NCBI GenBank assembly: GCA_965243825.1
Contig: CBDEVT010000001.1
Location: 1,426,001 to 1,490,000, forward strand
DNA: 64,000 bases
Reading direction: 5' to 3'
Source: JAJCYX01 sp965243825
Lineage (GTDB): Bacteria > Chloroflexota > Dehalococcoidia > Lucifugimonadales > Lucifugimonadaceae
Shown here: positions 36,740-46,436 of the stretch, one piece after another
Position numbering within the stretch: position 1 is the first letter of the stretch
Layout of the letters: each line of letters starts with the position of its first letter
Program-made: the position numbers and the translations under genes
Notes under the pieces: generated by a model
Databases searched by the model: none
What the model was told of the DNA's origin: nothing
Seen by the model: only the letters and a program-made list of their open reading frames with translations

Positions 36740-37222
36740 TCAGAGCCAGCGCCGTACACTGGATCTGTACCTGGTGTATTCATCCTTCAAGACTGCGGCG
36801 AGATATTTCTCTTCGGCCGGCACGACCCACAGCGCAAGTACGGCGAATCCAACCGGAACGGCAGCCAGCACCGCTATGGACTCGATCACGATTCCAAAAC
36901 CGGAGGCTGCCAGAACCAACGCAAGGTAGCTTGGATTTCGACTGAATCGAAACGGCCCGTTTGCGATGATCTGGTTGGTGCCCCTGCCTGGTTCGGGATG
37001 CTCGCCCTGGCTGACCATGGTCCAGACAGACCAGAGTCCAAGAGCGATTCCGCCTGTCAACAACGGAAGACCTGTCGCGAGTGCTACGACACCGGGTATG
37101 AACTCTGGGCTCCAGAACAGGTGAACGACCAGACCGATCACAACGGGAATGCCGAACAGAACGAACGGATAGGTAGGCAGATTCAGTTCCGGCGTGGCTC
37201 GTTCACCGTCATCATGTCTCAA
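36740..37222 (-). CDS. Isoprenylcysteine methyltransferase-like membrane protein
   Basis: This 160-residue protein has about four membrane helices and the C-terminal block of ICMT/PEMT-like methyltransferases: GPFRFSRNPSYLALV, then EEKYLAAVLKDEYTRYRSSVRRWL, which forms the SAM and lipophilic-substrate site. Bacterial members methylate lipids or thiols of unknown type. The start is a TTG at 37222, as no ATG is available in frame. It lies 23 bp after the phosphotransferase gene on the same strand, so the two are likely co-transcribed. Confidence 0.85.
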   Translation of the reverse strand: MRHDDGERATPELNLPTYPFVLFGIPVVIGLVVHLFWSPEFIPGVVALATGLPLLTGGIALGLWSVWTMVSQGEHPEPGRGTNQIIANGPFRFSRNPSYLALVLAASGFGIVIESIAVLAAVPVGFAVLALWVVPAEEKYLAAVLKDEYTRYRSSVRRWL

Positions 37223-37245
37223 AGCGGTTTACCTGGTTGAATTGT

Positions 37246-38169
37246 TCATTGATTCGCAGCGGCATACTCGGATATCTGCCGTAGCCTGTCACCGATCGCC
37301 GTTCGATACGTCTCCGGTGGAATGCCGAGATTCACGACGCAATGCGAATGCCACCATATGAAGAACGCCATGTGTGCGACGTTAGCCGCTTCGATGAGGC
37401 TGCTGATCGAGCCCGAAACCTTGAGATCGAGACCGGCTTTCGATATCGCCCCGAGATAGCGTCTGGTCAATCGGGAGCGAATCTGCTCGTCGAAGCGCAT
37501 GACCATGTGAGCTACATCGACAAGCGGCACATTGAGATGCGCCAATCCCCAGTCGAACGCTCGCCAATGACCTCTTGTAAAAAACAGGTTCCCGGGATCA
37601 AGATCTCCGTGCACCATGCGTAGAGGAACGTCTTGAAGAGTGCGAGCAGCTAGCGCCATTCCGGTAGCAAGTGCATCAACGGCAGTTTCACTTGTCGCAG
37701 GTCCACCTGATTGAATCGCCCTGAAGGCCAGATCATTTAGCCTGATTTCAGGCTCTAGCAAAGCCTGTAAAGACCGATCTTCAAATCCAGACCATTCGGC
37801 CGAGATAGCGTGCATCTGTGCCAGCGTTTCAAGCGTGTCGCCGATCTGTTCGACCGTTGGTTCATCGTTGGGGCTCGCTTCACCCAGATCTTCGATCAGC
37901 AGCCAGGGCGGATCACTGTCACCGCTATTCGCGAACAAGCGTGCGGCATTGATCACAAGTCCTGAAACTTTTCGGTGGGCATCGGCCTCAGCGCGCAGGT
38001 CCGCCACAGTCGTTTTGAGGACCGCCGATCCAGGTTCGCCACCTGAGAAAAAGATGCGCTCAGTGACAGAGAGTCCGTTATCGCGAATTGGCACTCTTTT
38101 CAGCACCTGTCTGCCGATCCCAGCTTCCAGTTCAGCTGTTGTGGGCAAATCAGGACCAGCAGTGCTCAA
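37246..38169 (-). CDS. Phosphotransferase (APH/choline kinase-like)
   Basis: This 307-residue kinase-fold protein has the catalytic loop VHGDLDPGNLFF (the Asp of HGD is the base) and the metal-binding FDWGLAHLN equivalent to the DFG/DxD motif. These mark the aminoglycoside phosphotransferase superfamily, which also includes kinases of choline, homoserine and sugars. There is no evidence that it confers drug resistance. The TTG start is nine bases after the stop of the FAD oxidoreductase gene, and the ICMT-like gene follows. Confidence 0.85.
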   Translation of the reverse strand: MSTAGPDLPTTAELEAGIGRQVLKRVPIRDNGLSVTERIFFSGGEPGSAVLKTTVADLRAEADAHRKVSGLVINAARLFANSGDSDPPWLLIEDLGEASPNDEPTVEQIGDTLETLAQMHAISAEWSGFEDRSLQALLEPEIRLNDLAFRAIQSGGPATSETAVDALATGMALAARTLQDVPLRMVHGDLDPGNLFFTRGHWRAFDWGLAHLNVPLVDVAHMVMRFDEQIRSRLTRRYLGAISKAGLDLKVSGSISSLIEAANVAHMAFFIWWHSHCVVNLGIPPETYRTAIGDRLRQISEYAAANQ

Positions 38170-38178
38170 AGCAAGTAC

Positions 38179-39513
38179 CTAAGCTTTCATGGCTTCGGAC
38201 GGATCGAGTATGCAGCCCTGTTCGAGCAGGCTTGCCTGAAGCTTCGCCATTTCAACATCCCGAACCGACACGTTTTCGTTAGTGGCCGTCATTGCCGCAG
38301 CTGTGCCTGCGGCCTGGCCCATACCCATGGCGTTCGCCGTCACCCGGCTGGACGCCAGCGCCTCTGAAGTAGCTGAATGGCAGCGGCCAGCAACAAGAAG
38401 GTTCTCTACGCCCTGTGGCAAAAGCGTTCGGTAGGCGATGTCGTACGGTGGCACTTCTGGTTGATCGTGGTAGCCGGACGATTGTTCAGGGTGACGATCG
38501 ATTCGCCAGGCGCCGAGTACAACTACATCGTCTTGCTTACTGCCTGAGCGAACGTCGTCTGCAGTCAGTGTGTAATCCCCAACGATTCTCCTCGACTCTC
38601 TGGAGCCCGCCGTCGGCCCCGAAGTGAAGAAATGCGCGTTCTCGAACTCAGGGAGTTCAGATTTCCAGAGATCGAACATTCGCCATGCGTCTTCACGACC
38701 CTGAATCTCGGCGCAGGTCCAGTCGTCAGGATTTGTCGAATCACCTGGAGTGCGCACAGCATTGAAGTAGATGTCCGTGCCCGAGAAAGTTGCTGGCCAT
38801 GGTCCGCCGTAAGGCCGAATCTCGCCCTCTGCTCGCGCTCTCGTCAGGACCTCGGAGCATTTGCGTCGCAGATCGAACGTCAGCTCCACGTTTGAAATCC
38901 TGAAATGAATCGACATCGGCTGAACGCCGTCTGCTTTTTCGTAGGGACAGCCTGCCCATGCTGCGACGTCTCCATCCCCGGTGCAGTCGATAACAACCTT
39001 TGGCGTAACGGCAACGAGTCCGGCCTTGTTCGAGATAATGACCGATTCGACCCGTTCGCTGCTAGTCACCACATCCGAAACTTGTGAGTGGTAGAGGAGT
39101 TTGACATCAGCCTCAGTCAAAATTCGGTCCGCAGCAAGCTTGAAGCGTTCGGGATCGGTGCGCGGGATCAGGCGTTCAGGGTGCTTCTCGACTTCTGTGA
39201 AATCGCCGTTCACATTAAACGAGAGTGAGGGCCCGGAGCCCGGCTCGATGACTCCCATACCTTCCAGCATCTCGAAGACAAGCCCACCTACTACCGGACG
39301 ACCTGTCTCCTCATAGACGAAGCCATCGAATGCCGACCCGATGATGTTGGTGAAGAAACCGCCAGCAAAACCGGCGCGGTCAACCGCAAGCACAGACGCG
39401 CCCTGGCGCGCAGCAGTAACCGCCGCACCTATACCGGCTACTCCTGTGCCACAGACCAGCACATCCGGTTCGGCGACTACTGGCAGGGTCTTCGAATAGA
39501 TCAAGTCAGACAA
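38179..39513 (-). CDS. FAD-dependent oxidoreductase (FAD_oxidored family)
   Basis: This 444-residue flavoprotein opens with the dinucleotide fold VLVCGTGVAGIGAAVTAARQGASV and a following GGFFTNIIGSAFDGF. It shows the inner DCTGDGDVAAWAGCPYE block with two Cys near it, and a C-terminal NLLVAGRCHSATSEALASSRV. This is the PF12831 type, which oxidises unknown small molecules. The TTG start has a GGAG five bases upstream. It heads the three-gene group with the phosphotransferase and ICMT-like genes. A hairpin separates it from the lipoprotein gene upstream. Confidence 0.87.
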   Translation of the reverse strand: MSDLIYSKTLPVVAEPDVLVCGTGVAGIGAAVTAARQGASVLAVDRAGFAGGFFTNIIGSAFDGFVYEETGRPVVGGLVFEMLEGMGVIEPGSGPSLSFNVNGDFTEVEKHPERLIPRTDPERFKLAADRILTEADVKLLYHSQVSDVVTSSERVESVIISNKAGLVAVTPKVVIDCTGDGDVAAWAGCPYEKADGVQPMSIHFRISNVELTFDLRRKCSEVLTRARAEGEIRPYGGPWPATFSGTDIYFNAVRTPGDSTNPDDWTCAEIQGREDAWRMFDLWKSELPEFENAHFFTSGPTAGSRESRRIVGDYTLTADDVRSGSKQDDVVVLGAWRIDRHPEQSSGYHDQPEVPPYDIAYRTLLPQGVENLLVAGRCHSATSEALASSRVTANAMGMGQAAGTAAAMTATNENVSVRDVEMAKLQASLLEQGCILDPSEAMKA

Positions 39514-39588
39514 CTACGGCTCCAGTCAGGCGTGATGATGCGCCTATTCTGCCAGAGCGATCAATCATCTTGAGTTAGTAACGAACGC

Positions 39589-39624
39589 GAACCGGCCCCG
39601 CTGGAGGTTTTGCGAGGCCGGTTC
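39589..39624 (-). terminator. Hairpin terminator downstream of the repeat lipoprotein gene
   Basis: GAACCGGCCCCGC and GCGAGGCCGGTTC pair at 12 of 13 positions around a 10-nt loop. The hairpin lies 30 bp after the stop of the minus-strand lipoprotein gene and before the FAD oxidoreductase start. The sequence after it on the minus strand has only scattered T residues, so termination may be weak or Rho-assisted. Confidence 0.6.
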
Positions 39625-39653
39625 ATGAAACGGTTGGTTGTCAATGTTTCGGA

Positions 39654-41408
39654 CTACTTGACTGAAACCGCCGTGAAACCTGAAGCGGTAACGGCGTTGA
39701 AGTCATTGGACCGGACGTCGGCAGGATGCTCGTCCTTCTCCGGCTCGTTGTCGCCAAAGTTGCCGTCGAACCCGAACACAGGCTCGATCTTGTCTATGTC
39801 GTTCGGTGTCGGCTCAACCGGGTCGATGAGAACCGGAGGAACCGGGACCGGAAGCTCGAAGATCGGCGGGACAGGTTGAGGCTCAGGCGCAGGTACCGGG
39901 CGGTCCAGCGGCCATGGCAGTGCGTAACGCACCACAATGGCCAGCCTGTTGTCCCTCACCAGCCACTTGCCAACGACCAGGATGTGGCGCGCGGGGCGGA
40001 CCACGTCCGGGTCAGCAAGTACCGCTCCGTCTTCATCGATGACGATGTCACCGGCAGCGGATCCAAACTCAGGTGCCACATCTTCAAAGAATGAAGGGTC
40101 GGCTGGCTGAGGGTCGCTGTTGATGTCACGCCTGGTTAGAAGGACGATACGACCAGAAGGCGTGTTCAAGTACGGACGACCGTTCTCGAACACCAGCGTT
40201 CCTAGCGCGGCGATCTCACCTGGCAGGATCGGAGGGCGAGGCGGCTGAGGCGGCTCGCAGTTGGTCTTCACACGGACGAACTTGTCGCCGGTCATGTGAA
40301 GCCTGTTTCCATCCGTCTTCCATTCACCAATCACGACGACGTCGTGCGTACGGAGAATGTCTGGCCGTGCGTCCACAATCTCGCCCGTCTCCGGGTCGAC
40401 GATTGCACCGTTGTCACCAGCACCGTGGTTGCGGTGGACAACGATCACACCGGAAGGCGTGCGCAGAAGCCATTCGTTGTCGTCAGTGATGATCAATGTG
40501 CCATGTGCAGCAAGCTGACTGTCACCGACTACAAAGTGGTGGAAACCTCCACCGCAGTGGTTGCGGACGAACGTGCGGTGCGGCCATTCCTTGATCTGGC
40601 GGACTTTCATCACGAGCCCTGTGCTGGCAAGGTCCCATGCGCCGACGACGCCGTACTCGCCAAGCGAGATGTCAATGTTGGCAGCGTCAGGTGTCTGGAG
40701 GTCCAGTTCAGGGAAGAAGTCGGTTGCGAGACGCGGCAGCTCCAGGCGAACATTGCCGTGTTCGGTCACAAGCCAGAGCCTGCCGCCGCGCCATACCAGG
40801 TCACCGTGCAGCGTGATCTCACCGTGTGCAACGGCGATGTGGTCATCGGGCATAGGCGGGTTCGGGCACGGTATCTGGGGCATGACAACAGCCGGGCGGA
40901 TGTCGCCGGGTGCGAATGCAGATGTGGCGTTGATGGCACGCCTGCCGTAGATGTTAGCGTCTCGGCTTACAGTGCCCCAGACGGTTCCCTTCTCTCCAAC
41001 AAGCTCCTTGAGTCTTTCGTAGACCTCGTCGTCGTGAGGAATCACCGCCCAGGCATCACAGCCGCGGTCGATTGCGAGGTGACCACCCTCGAGGTCGGTC
41101 CAGTGGATGACGCCGTCCCACTCATAAACTCGATTCGGATCGATGGGGTCGGTGGTTGTAGGGTCCACTTCGCTGGCCTGTGTGAGCAAGCCGGTCAGCG
41201 TGTTTCCGGAACCCGTCTGGCCGTTGCCGGCGGTGTTCCCGGAGTTGGTCTCGCCGGACTCGGGACGGATGTTTATCGTCCCATCGTCAGCGACGGCCAC
41301 CTGGCAGGCTGACAGGACGAACAGGAACATAACTCCCATCGCCAGCAGTGCAGGCAGCCTGCCCCGCTTATGCGAGGCGTTCTTTCGGACTTCGGTTAAA
41401 AGTTGCAT
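39654..41408 (-). CDS. Large lipoprotein with four tandem beta-rich repeats
   Basis: The family is not recognised. The 584-residue protein has a signal peptide with a perfect lipobox, LSAC (Cys 35). A low-complexity Gly/Asn/Thr spacer runs to about 92. Four related units follow at about 95-170, 192-275, 297-385 and 397-497. Each unit has a G-x-(I/L) strand, a W-x-L or Y-x-N-TPSG strand and a closing VVVGxW strand followed by xNRLxxxV. This looks like an OB-fold-type or DUF5666-like repeat. A Pro-rich stretch (about 500-535) and an acidic tail end the chain. It is presumably displayed on the outer membrane face. Confidence 0.7.
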   Translation of the reverse strand: MQLLTEVRKNASHKRGRLPALLAMGVMFLFVLSACQVAVADDGTINIRPESGETNSGNTAGNGQTGSGNTLTGLLTQASEVDPTTTDPIDPNRVYEWDGVIHWTDLEGGHLAIDRGCDAWAVIPHDDEVYERLKELVGEKGTVWGTVSRDANIYGRRAINATSAFAPGDIRPAVVMPQIPCPNPPMPDDHIAVAHGEITLHGDLVWRGGRLWLVTEHGNVRLELPRLATDFFPELDLQTPDAANIDISLGEYGVVGAWDLASTGLVMKVRQIKEWPHRTFVRNHCGGGFHHFVVGDSQLAAHGTLIITDDNEWLLRTPSGVIVVHRNHGAGDNGAIVDPETGEIVDARPDILRTHDVVVIGEWKTDGNRLHMTGDKFVRVKTNCEPPQPPRPPILPGEIAALGTLVFENGRPYLNTPSGRIVLLTRRDINSDPQPADPSFFEDVAPEFGSAAGDIVIDEDGAVLADPDVVRPARHILVVGKWLVRDNRLAIVVRYALPWPLDRPVPAPEPQPVPPIFELPVPVPPVLIDPVEPTPNDIDKIEPVFGFDGNFGDNEPEKDEHPADVRSNDFNAVTASGFTAVSVK

Positions 41409-41659
41409 TTCTACGCTCCCGTGGAACAGGCGGCGGATTGTGTCCTTGCTGCACCTTGCTCCGACGAATCAGGCGCTTTTTCTGACGCCTATGAGCAGTC
41501 CCTATGCATCCCCATGACGATTCTTTGGCGGGATGTGTTCCGAGTCCGTTACCGTGTGGTTACTCTTCACGTTGACGGAATTTCAGAAGGATTCCCGTAT
41601 GAGAATGGGTGCCTGCGGACACATCCAGATATGAGCCCATTGGCTCAAGGTGAAGTCTG

Positions 41660-42247
41660 ATGAAGCTGTTCAACAGCAAGCGCGAAAAACGACTGTGGTT
41701 ACTGACTCTGGTAGTAGTAATCGCGATCTACGCCACACTCGGACTGGCCGGGACGCTGGCCGATGAATTGCGTAACCGTGACTTTCTCGATGGAGTATCC
41801 GTAGTCGCCTTTCTCGTTTTGTTCGGATCGATCGCGGCAATTGGTCTCGACAGGCAGCCTGACCGGTATGAGATCTGGGTTGGAGCGGGCATTGTGGCTG
41901 TATACGGATTGGTCGTGATCAGGATCGGTATCCCTGAAGAACGCACCCATCTGTTTGAGTATGGACTTGTGGCGGTGCTGATTTATGAAGCGCTGAGTGA
42001 ACGGTTGCGAGGGCCACAGCAAGCCTCAGTACCGGGTTGGAAGGTTGGAACGATTGCGATAGCGATCACCTCAACGTTGGGGTTGATTGATGAAGGCATA
42101 CAGGCATTGCTACCCAACCGGATATTCGACTTGCGTGATGTCGGATTCAATGTGCTCGCTGGTTTCATGTCCGTTGCATCAGTGCTGTCGCTGATCTGGA
42201 TCAGGAAGTGGAGACGAGGCCGCGCAGGTTCCAGGCCTCAGCGGTGA
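41660..42247 (+). CDS. VanZ-like membrane protein (second copy)
   Basis: This 195-residue protein has five or six hydrophobic helices. It also has a VanZ-family pattern in the second half: ERTHLFEYGLVAVLIYEAL, then IDEGIQALLPNRIFDLRDVGFNVLAG, which has the conserved E, Q, P-x-R and D residues. It is longer than the VanZ-like protein at 24438 and not closely similar to it. Function unknown. The 251-bp gap before it shows only a weak hairpin and a possible TTGACG -35 element. Confidence 0.75.
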   Translation: MKLFNSKREKRLWLLTLVVVIAIYATLGLAGTLADELRNRDFLDGVSVVAFLVLFGSIAAIGLDRQPDRYEIWVGAGIVAVYGLVVIRIGIPEERTHLFEYGLVAVLIYEALSERLRGPQQASVPGWKVGTIAIAITSTLGLIDEGIQALLPNRIFDLRDVGFNVLAGFMSVASVLSLIWIRKWRRGRAGSRPQR

Positions 42248-42343
42248 ACATGCAGTTCGTCATTTAAATCGCATCTGGACTCGGCAGAATCGCTACGGTT
42301 GCGGTGGGTTCAACCGGACTACGAGCGATGCAAATAGCGATCA

Positions 42344-42367
42344 CGGCGGCGCGTTTTAGCGTTGCCG
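42344..42367. terminator. Possible bidirectional hairpin between VanZ-like and sulfatase genes
   Basis: CGGCGGCGC (42344-42352) can pair with GCGTTGCCG (42359-42367) over nine pairs, two of them G-U, around a TTTT-containing loop. It lies between two convergent genes, where a terminator is expected. There is no strong T run on either side. Confidence 0.4.
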
Positions 42368-42400
42368 CTTGATCTCGACACCGGGCTTGGATCCATGCGA

Positions 42401-43765
42401 CTAGACCATTGAGTGAGTCACAGTACTCTGGTCAGTTCCTACGAATTCTGACTTCCATCTGGACTCGATTCCATCTCGCCAACTCTCCGCAAGCGCCGTT
42501 AGCTCACCGCAGATTTCTGGTTCCGAATCGGCCAGGTTTATGCTTTCAGATGGGTCGGTTGATAGGTCAGAGAGCCATGGACCGGCGACGGGTTCAGCCT
42601 CCTCAACCAGCTGTCCATCCAGTACAAGTTTCCAATTGCCACGCCTGACCGCAGTCTGGCCATTCATCTCCCAGAAAATTGGGCGTTCTGCGAACTCCGA
42701 TTCTGATGTGATGTGCGAAAGAAGGCTTGTTCCATCGATCTCGGTAGCGCTCTGATCAACGCCGACAGCCTCCAGGACTGTAGGCACGATGTCCATTGAG
42801 GCAACCGGTGTATCAATCACCTGGCCGACGGGAACTTTGCCTGGCCAATGCACGATTCCCGGGACGCGGATTCCGCCCTCAAACAATGAAAACTTGTGGC
42901 CTTTCAGGCCTCCGGATGTTCCGCCGTAATAAGGGTCCATGGTGCCGTCGAGCCAGTTGCGTGATTCTCGAGAGGGTCCGTTGTCAGAGACAAAGAATGT
43001 GAGGGTGTTTTCTGCCTCTCCAAGACGCTCGACCTCGTTCATGATCTCGCCGATCGAGTCATCAACCACGCTGATCATTGCCGCCATCACCTGCCGATCC
43101 CACGGCAGGTGGGCAAAGCGGTCCATGTGCTCTTGCGGAGCATGCATCGGATAGTGCGGAGCATTGAACGGCACGTAGATGAAGAACGGATCGTCTTCCG
43201 ATGACATCCTTCGAATCTCGCTGATCGCCCGTTCCTTTATTCCGTTCGTGAAGTATTCGCCGTTCTGCCAGATCTCCTCGTTGTTCTCCCAGAGGTCGTG
43301 CAGCGGGTTGCGCCGCACCTCAGCGTTTGGCGGTCCCCAGTAGTAGATATGGGAGTAGAAATCGATACACCCGGCCAGGAACCCATACCAGTTGTCAAAC
43401 CCGTGGTTGTGCGGCCGCGATTCATCGCTAACTCCGAGGTGCCACTTGCCGGTCATCGAGGTCTGGTAGCCGTTGTCTCGCAGGTGAGTGGCAAGAGTTG
43501 GCGTTGACGGTGGCAATCCGGTTGCTGTGCGGTGTCCTTGCAAAATTGAGCGAACACCAGCGTTGCCTGGATACCGACCGGTGAGCAGAGCCGCCCTCGA
43601 TGGGCTGCAGACCGGTGAATTCGAGTACCAGTTGGTGAACCGAGCACCCCCGACGGCGAGCCGGTCAAGGTTTGGCGTTCGGAAATCGGTCGCACCCATG
43701 CACGACAGGTCACCGTAACCCTGGTCGTCAGTCATGAACACGATCACGTTTGGTCGTCTGGTCAT
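42401..43765 (-). CDS. Sulfatase (formylglycine-dependent, Cys type)
   Basis: This 454-residue arylsulfatase-type enzyme hydrolyses sulfate esters. The active-site motif CSPSRAALLTGR is at 53-64, and its Cys 53 must be converted to formylglycine. The calcium ligands are at DD (13-14), and FVSDNGPS supplies the second metal box. The order of motifs is complete. No signal peptide is visible, so it is either cytoplasmic or exported by another route. The maturase gene is not in the window. It follows the aminopeptidase gene by 23 bp on the same strand. Confidence 0.93.
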   Translation of the reverse strand: MTRRPNVIVFMTDDQGYGDLSCMGATDFRTPNLDRLAVGGARFTNWYSNSPVCSPSRAALLTGRYPGNAGVRSILQGHRTATGLPPSTPTLATHLRDNGYQTSMTGKWHLGVSDESRPHNHGFDNWYGFLAGCIDFYSHIYYWGPPNAEVRRNPLHDLWENNEEIWQNGEYFTNGIKERAISEIRRMSSEDDPFFIYVPFNAPHYPMHAPQEHMDRFAHLPWDRQVMAAMISVVDDSIGEIMNEVERLGEAENTLTFFVSDNGPSRESRNWLDGTMDPYYGGTSGGLKGHKFSLFEGGIRVPGIVHWPGKVPVGQVIDTPVASMDIVPTVLEAVGVDQSATEIDGTSLLSHITSESEFAERPIFWEMNGQTAVRRGNWKLVLDGQLVEEAEPVAGPWLSDLSTDPSESINLADSEPEICGELTALAESWRDGIESRWKSEFVGTDQSTVTHSMV

Positions 43766-43788
43766 ACTTCGTCCTTAAGTGAGGCCGA

Positions 43789-46350
43789 CTAGTTGGTGAG
43801 TAACTTCTCCAGATTCGCAGCTTCTCTCTCTCGCAAGGCCACGTTCACTCGCAGCTTCTCAAGGTGCTGCTGCATGGTTAACTCACCTGTTGGAACTTTG
43901 TGCGTTTCGAAGAACTTCTCGATCTCAGCCGCGATCTCGGGCTTGCTCAGAGCCCTGATACCGCCAGCCATGCGAACGATCGAGTTATCAGGGAATGCTT
44001 TGACCATCTCGTCCCAGTTTTCGGATACGAACTTCCATACCTGCTCACCCTGTTCACGATTTCCCATCGCGAAACCGAGCAAATAAGGTGAATCTTGCGT
44101 GCGAATCTCGCCGTTCATCGTCATCTTGAGCGTATTGGCGATCTCGTCTGCACCGGGGAAGGCGCCGAGCCGTGTCTGGTAGCGGCGCTCTTCCTGTGGT
44201 GTGGCAGCGTTCTTGAACCGCTGAATGAAGACTGCGTAGTCGTCGGATGTACCGTTTGATGCCACGACCCCGGCGACAGCAGCGCCAACGTTCGGATCAA
44301 CACTCGCCGGATCCTCGAGGTATTTCGCGTGTAGTTCTCTGCTCTTCTGAATCGCATCAGGATCTTTTGCTGATCCTCCAAGGCCGCTGATGAGGGCACC
44401 TCGAAGTTCCGAGTCACGTGCAGAGTCACTCGGCTTGCCCTCCCAACCTAGGCGGTTGAGTGCTGTGCGGTACAGGTCCGCAAGCTGCTTTTCGTAGTTC
44501 GTTCGTGCCTGGCCATCCAGCAGACCATGGATCGTCCCAAGGCCGGTCATCAGGGCGGTCCAGACATCGAGGTCTGTTTCGTCTTCGAAGCCTTTCGCAA
44601 ACTCCAGGAAGTCGGCAGCCGACGTTGCGCCAGAGATCATCGCTGATCGAGTGTCGTCTACGAGCCCGTAGCGTTCGATAGGGAGTAGCTCTTCCTGCAT
44701 TCGCGGGGCGAGCGCCTGTAGCAACTCAGGCGAGTAGCGGACTCGGTAGAAGCCGCTGCCTCCGGCGTTTACGACGAGCCAATCCGGTTCACCCTTTAGA
44801 GAAACCTCCGTGCTTCGCTCCGTGAGCAGAACACGGTCTTCATGCGTATCGCCACCTGTCGAGTAGCGAAGGACAACGGGAACTTGCCAGAGCGTGTCGT
44901 CACCGCCATCTACGGGCGTGTAACGGAAACGCTGCTGAGTAAGGGTCAGCGTTGATCCGGAAGCTGCAGCGCTCACGAGGGGATACCCGCGCTGGAAGAT
45001 CCATGAATCCATTACGCTTCGGGCAGGCTCGCCGGTTATATGCTCGATAGCGTCCCACAGGTCGGAAGTCTCCGTGTTCGCGTACTTGTGCTTGTCGAGG
45101 TAGTAGCGGATACCGTCCCGGTAGCGGTCCTCTCCAAGGTACTGCTCCAGCATTCGCAGGACGGACCCACCCTTCTCGTAGGTGAGCAGATCGAACATGG
45201 CATCCGCATCCTGTGGTGAGTTGACCTCGACTTCGATAGGACGCGTTTTGTCCAGGGAGTCCACATCGAATGCCGCAGACCGATCAAGTGAGAACTGGTC
45301 CCAACGGTGCCAATCAGGATTGAAATCGTTTGCCGCGGCAGTCGCCATGAATGTGGCGAATGCTTCGTTGAGCCAAATCCCGTTCCACCAGCGCATCGTC
45401 ACAAGGTCGCCGAACCACATGTGCGCGATCTCGTGGGCGATCACATCTGCAATGCGCATCAGCTCGGGTTGGGTTGAACGCTCTTCGTCCATGATGAGCA
45501 GGACTTCGCGGTAGGTGATACAGCCAAGGTTCTCCATCGCCCCGAACGCGAAGTCCGGTACAGCGATCATGTCGAGTTTCTGGCCCGGGTAGTCGATGCC
45601 GTAGTAATTGGTGAAGTACCGCAGTGCGTGTGCGCCGGCCTTGAGCGCGTAGCCAGTGAGGTGACCTTTGCCGATCGGGTGAACAATACGGAGTGGCACA
45701 CCGTCAACGTCTACCGGTTCCGTCGCCTCAAATGGTCCTACGATGAACGCCACTAGATAGGTAGACATCTTCATCGTGTCCGCGAACACAACGACCTTTT
45801 TCCCGTTACCGTCCGGCGTTTCACTCGTCATCGGCCCGTTTGAAACTGCGAACAGGTCCTCCGGAACTGTAAGTGTCACGCCATAGACGGCTTTGAAGTC
45901 CGGCTCGTCGAAACATGGGAATGCTCGGCGAGCGTCTGTGCTTTCGAACTGGGTGGTGGCTATGAGTCGTTCGTTACCTTCGGAATCGGTAAACCGGGAC
46001 AGATAGAAACCGCGAAGCTTGTCATTCAGGATTCCGGTGAACGAGACACGCAGCACGTAGTTTCCAGCCGATACCTCATTTGCAAGGGCGATCTGAGCTC
46101 GCTCCTCTTTCTCATGGAGCGTGATCGCCGATGCCTCTTGGGATTCGCCGTCAGCTGACTCAATCGACGCCGAGTGGATCTCAAGTTCCGCTGCGTTTAG
46201 CCACACCTCAGATGTTGGTGCGCTGACAGCAACTTCGATCGCAACAGAGCCGGTGAAGCTTGCCGCCTCCAGGTTAGGTTCAAGATCGATCTGGTATCGG
46301 GACGGGATGACGTTTCGTGGAAGTCGATACGGATTCTCTGGAGTAGCCAA
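43789..46350 (-). CDS. M1-family aminopeptidase
   Basis: This 853-residue zinc aminopeptidase resembles the puromycin-sensitive/ERAP branch. It has the exopeptidase motif GAMENLG, the zinc site HEIAHMWFGDLVTMRWWNGIWLNEAFATF (HExxH-x18-E), and a long helical ERAP-like C-terminal domain. It trims N-terminal residues from peptides. No signal sequence is seen. The TTG start (giving MATPENPYRLPRNVIPSRY) is the only one matching the conserved opening. It may share a transcript with the downstream sulfatase gene. Confidence 0.95.
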   Translation of the reverse strand: MATPENPYRLPRNVIPSRYQIDLEPNLEAASFTGSVAIEVAVSAPTSEVWLNAAELEIHSASIESADGESQEASAITLHEKEERAQIALANEVSAGNYVLRVSFTGILNDKLRGFYLSRFTDSEGNERLIATTQFESTDARRAFPCFDEPDFKAVYGVTLTVPEDLFAVSNGPMTSETPDGNGKKVVVFADTMKMSTYLVAFIVGPFEATEPVDVDGVPLRIVHPIGKGHLTGYALKAGAHALRYFTNYYGIDYPGQKLDMIAVPDFAFGAMENLGCITYREVLLIMDEERSTQPELMRIADVIAHEIAHMWFGDLVTMRWWNGIWLNEAFATFMATAAANDFNPDWHRWDQFSLDRSAAFDVDSLDKTRPIEVEVNSPQDADAMFDLLTYEKGGSVLRMLEQYLGEDRYRDGIRYYLDKHKYANTETSDLWDAIEHITGEPARSVMDSWIFQRGYPLVSAAASGSTLTLTQQRFRYTPVDGGDDTLWQVPVVLRYSTGGDTHEDRVLLTERSTEVSLKGEPDWLVVNAGGSGFYRVRYSPELLQALAPRMQEELLPIERYGLVDDTRSAMISGATSAADFLEFAKGFEDETDLDVWTALMTGLGTIHGLLDGQARTNYEKQLADLYRTALNRLGWEGKPSDSARDSELRGALISGLGGSAKDPDAIQKSRELHAKYLEDPASVDPNVGAAVAGVVASNGTSDDYAVFIQRFKNAATPQEERRYQTRLGAFPGADEIANTLKMTMNGEIRTQDSPYLLGFAMGNREQGEQVWKFVSENWDEMVKAFPDNSIVRMAGGIRALSKPEIAAEIEKFFETHKVPTGELTMQQHLEKLRVNVALREREAANLEKLLTN

Positions 46351-46436
46351 TGGCGTAGAAACCTCAAGTAGGAATTGATGTGGCGAATCGTGCGAAAAGA
46401 CGCACCTGAGATTACCACTGACCCGGATGGTCGAGG

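Noticed and set aside
40296..41312. 338-codon plus-strand frame opposite the repeat lipoprotein gene
   Set aside because: The minus-strand frame has a signal peptide, lipobox and repeats; the plus-strand frame has no such features and is a shadow.
42300..42330. GGTTCAACC that looks like a tRNA T-loop
   Set aside because: The flanking bases do not form the T-stem, and no anticodon or acceptor arms are found.
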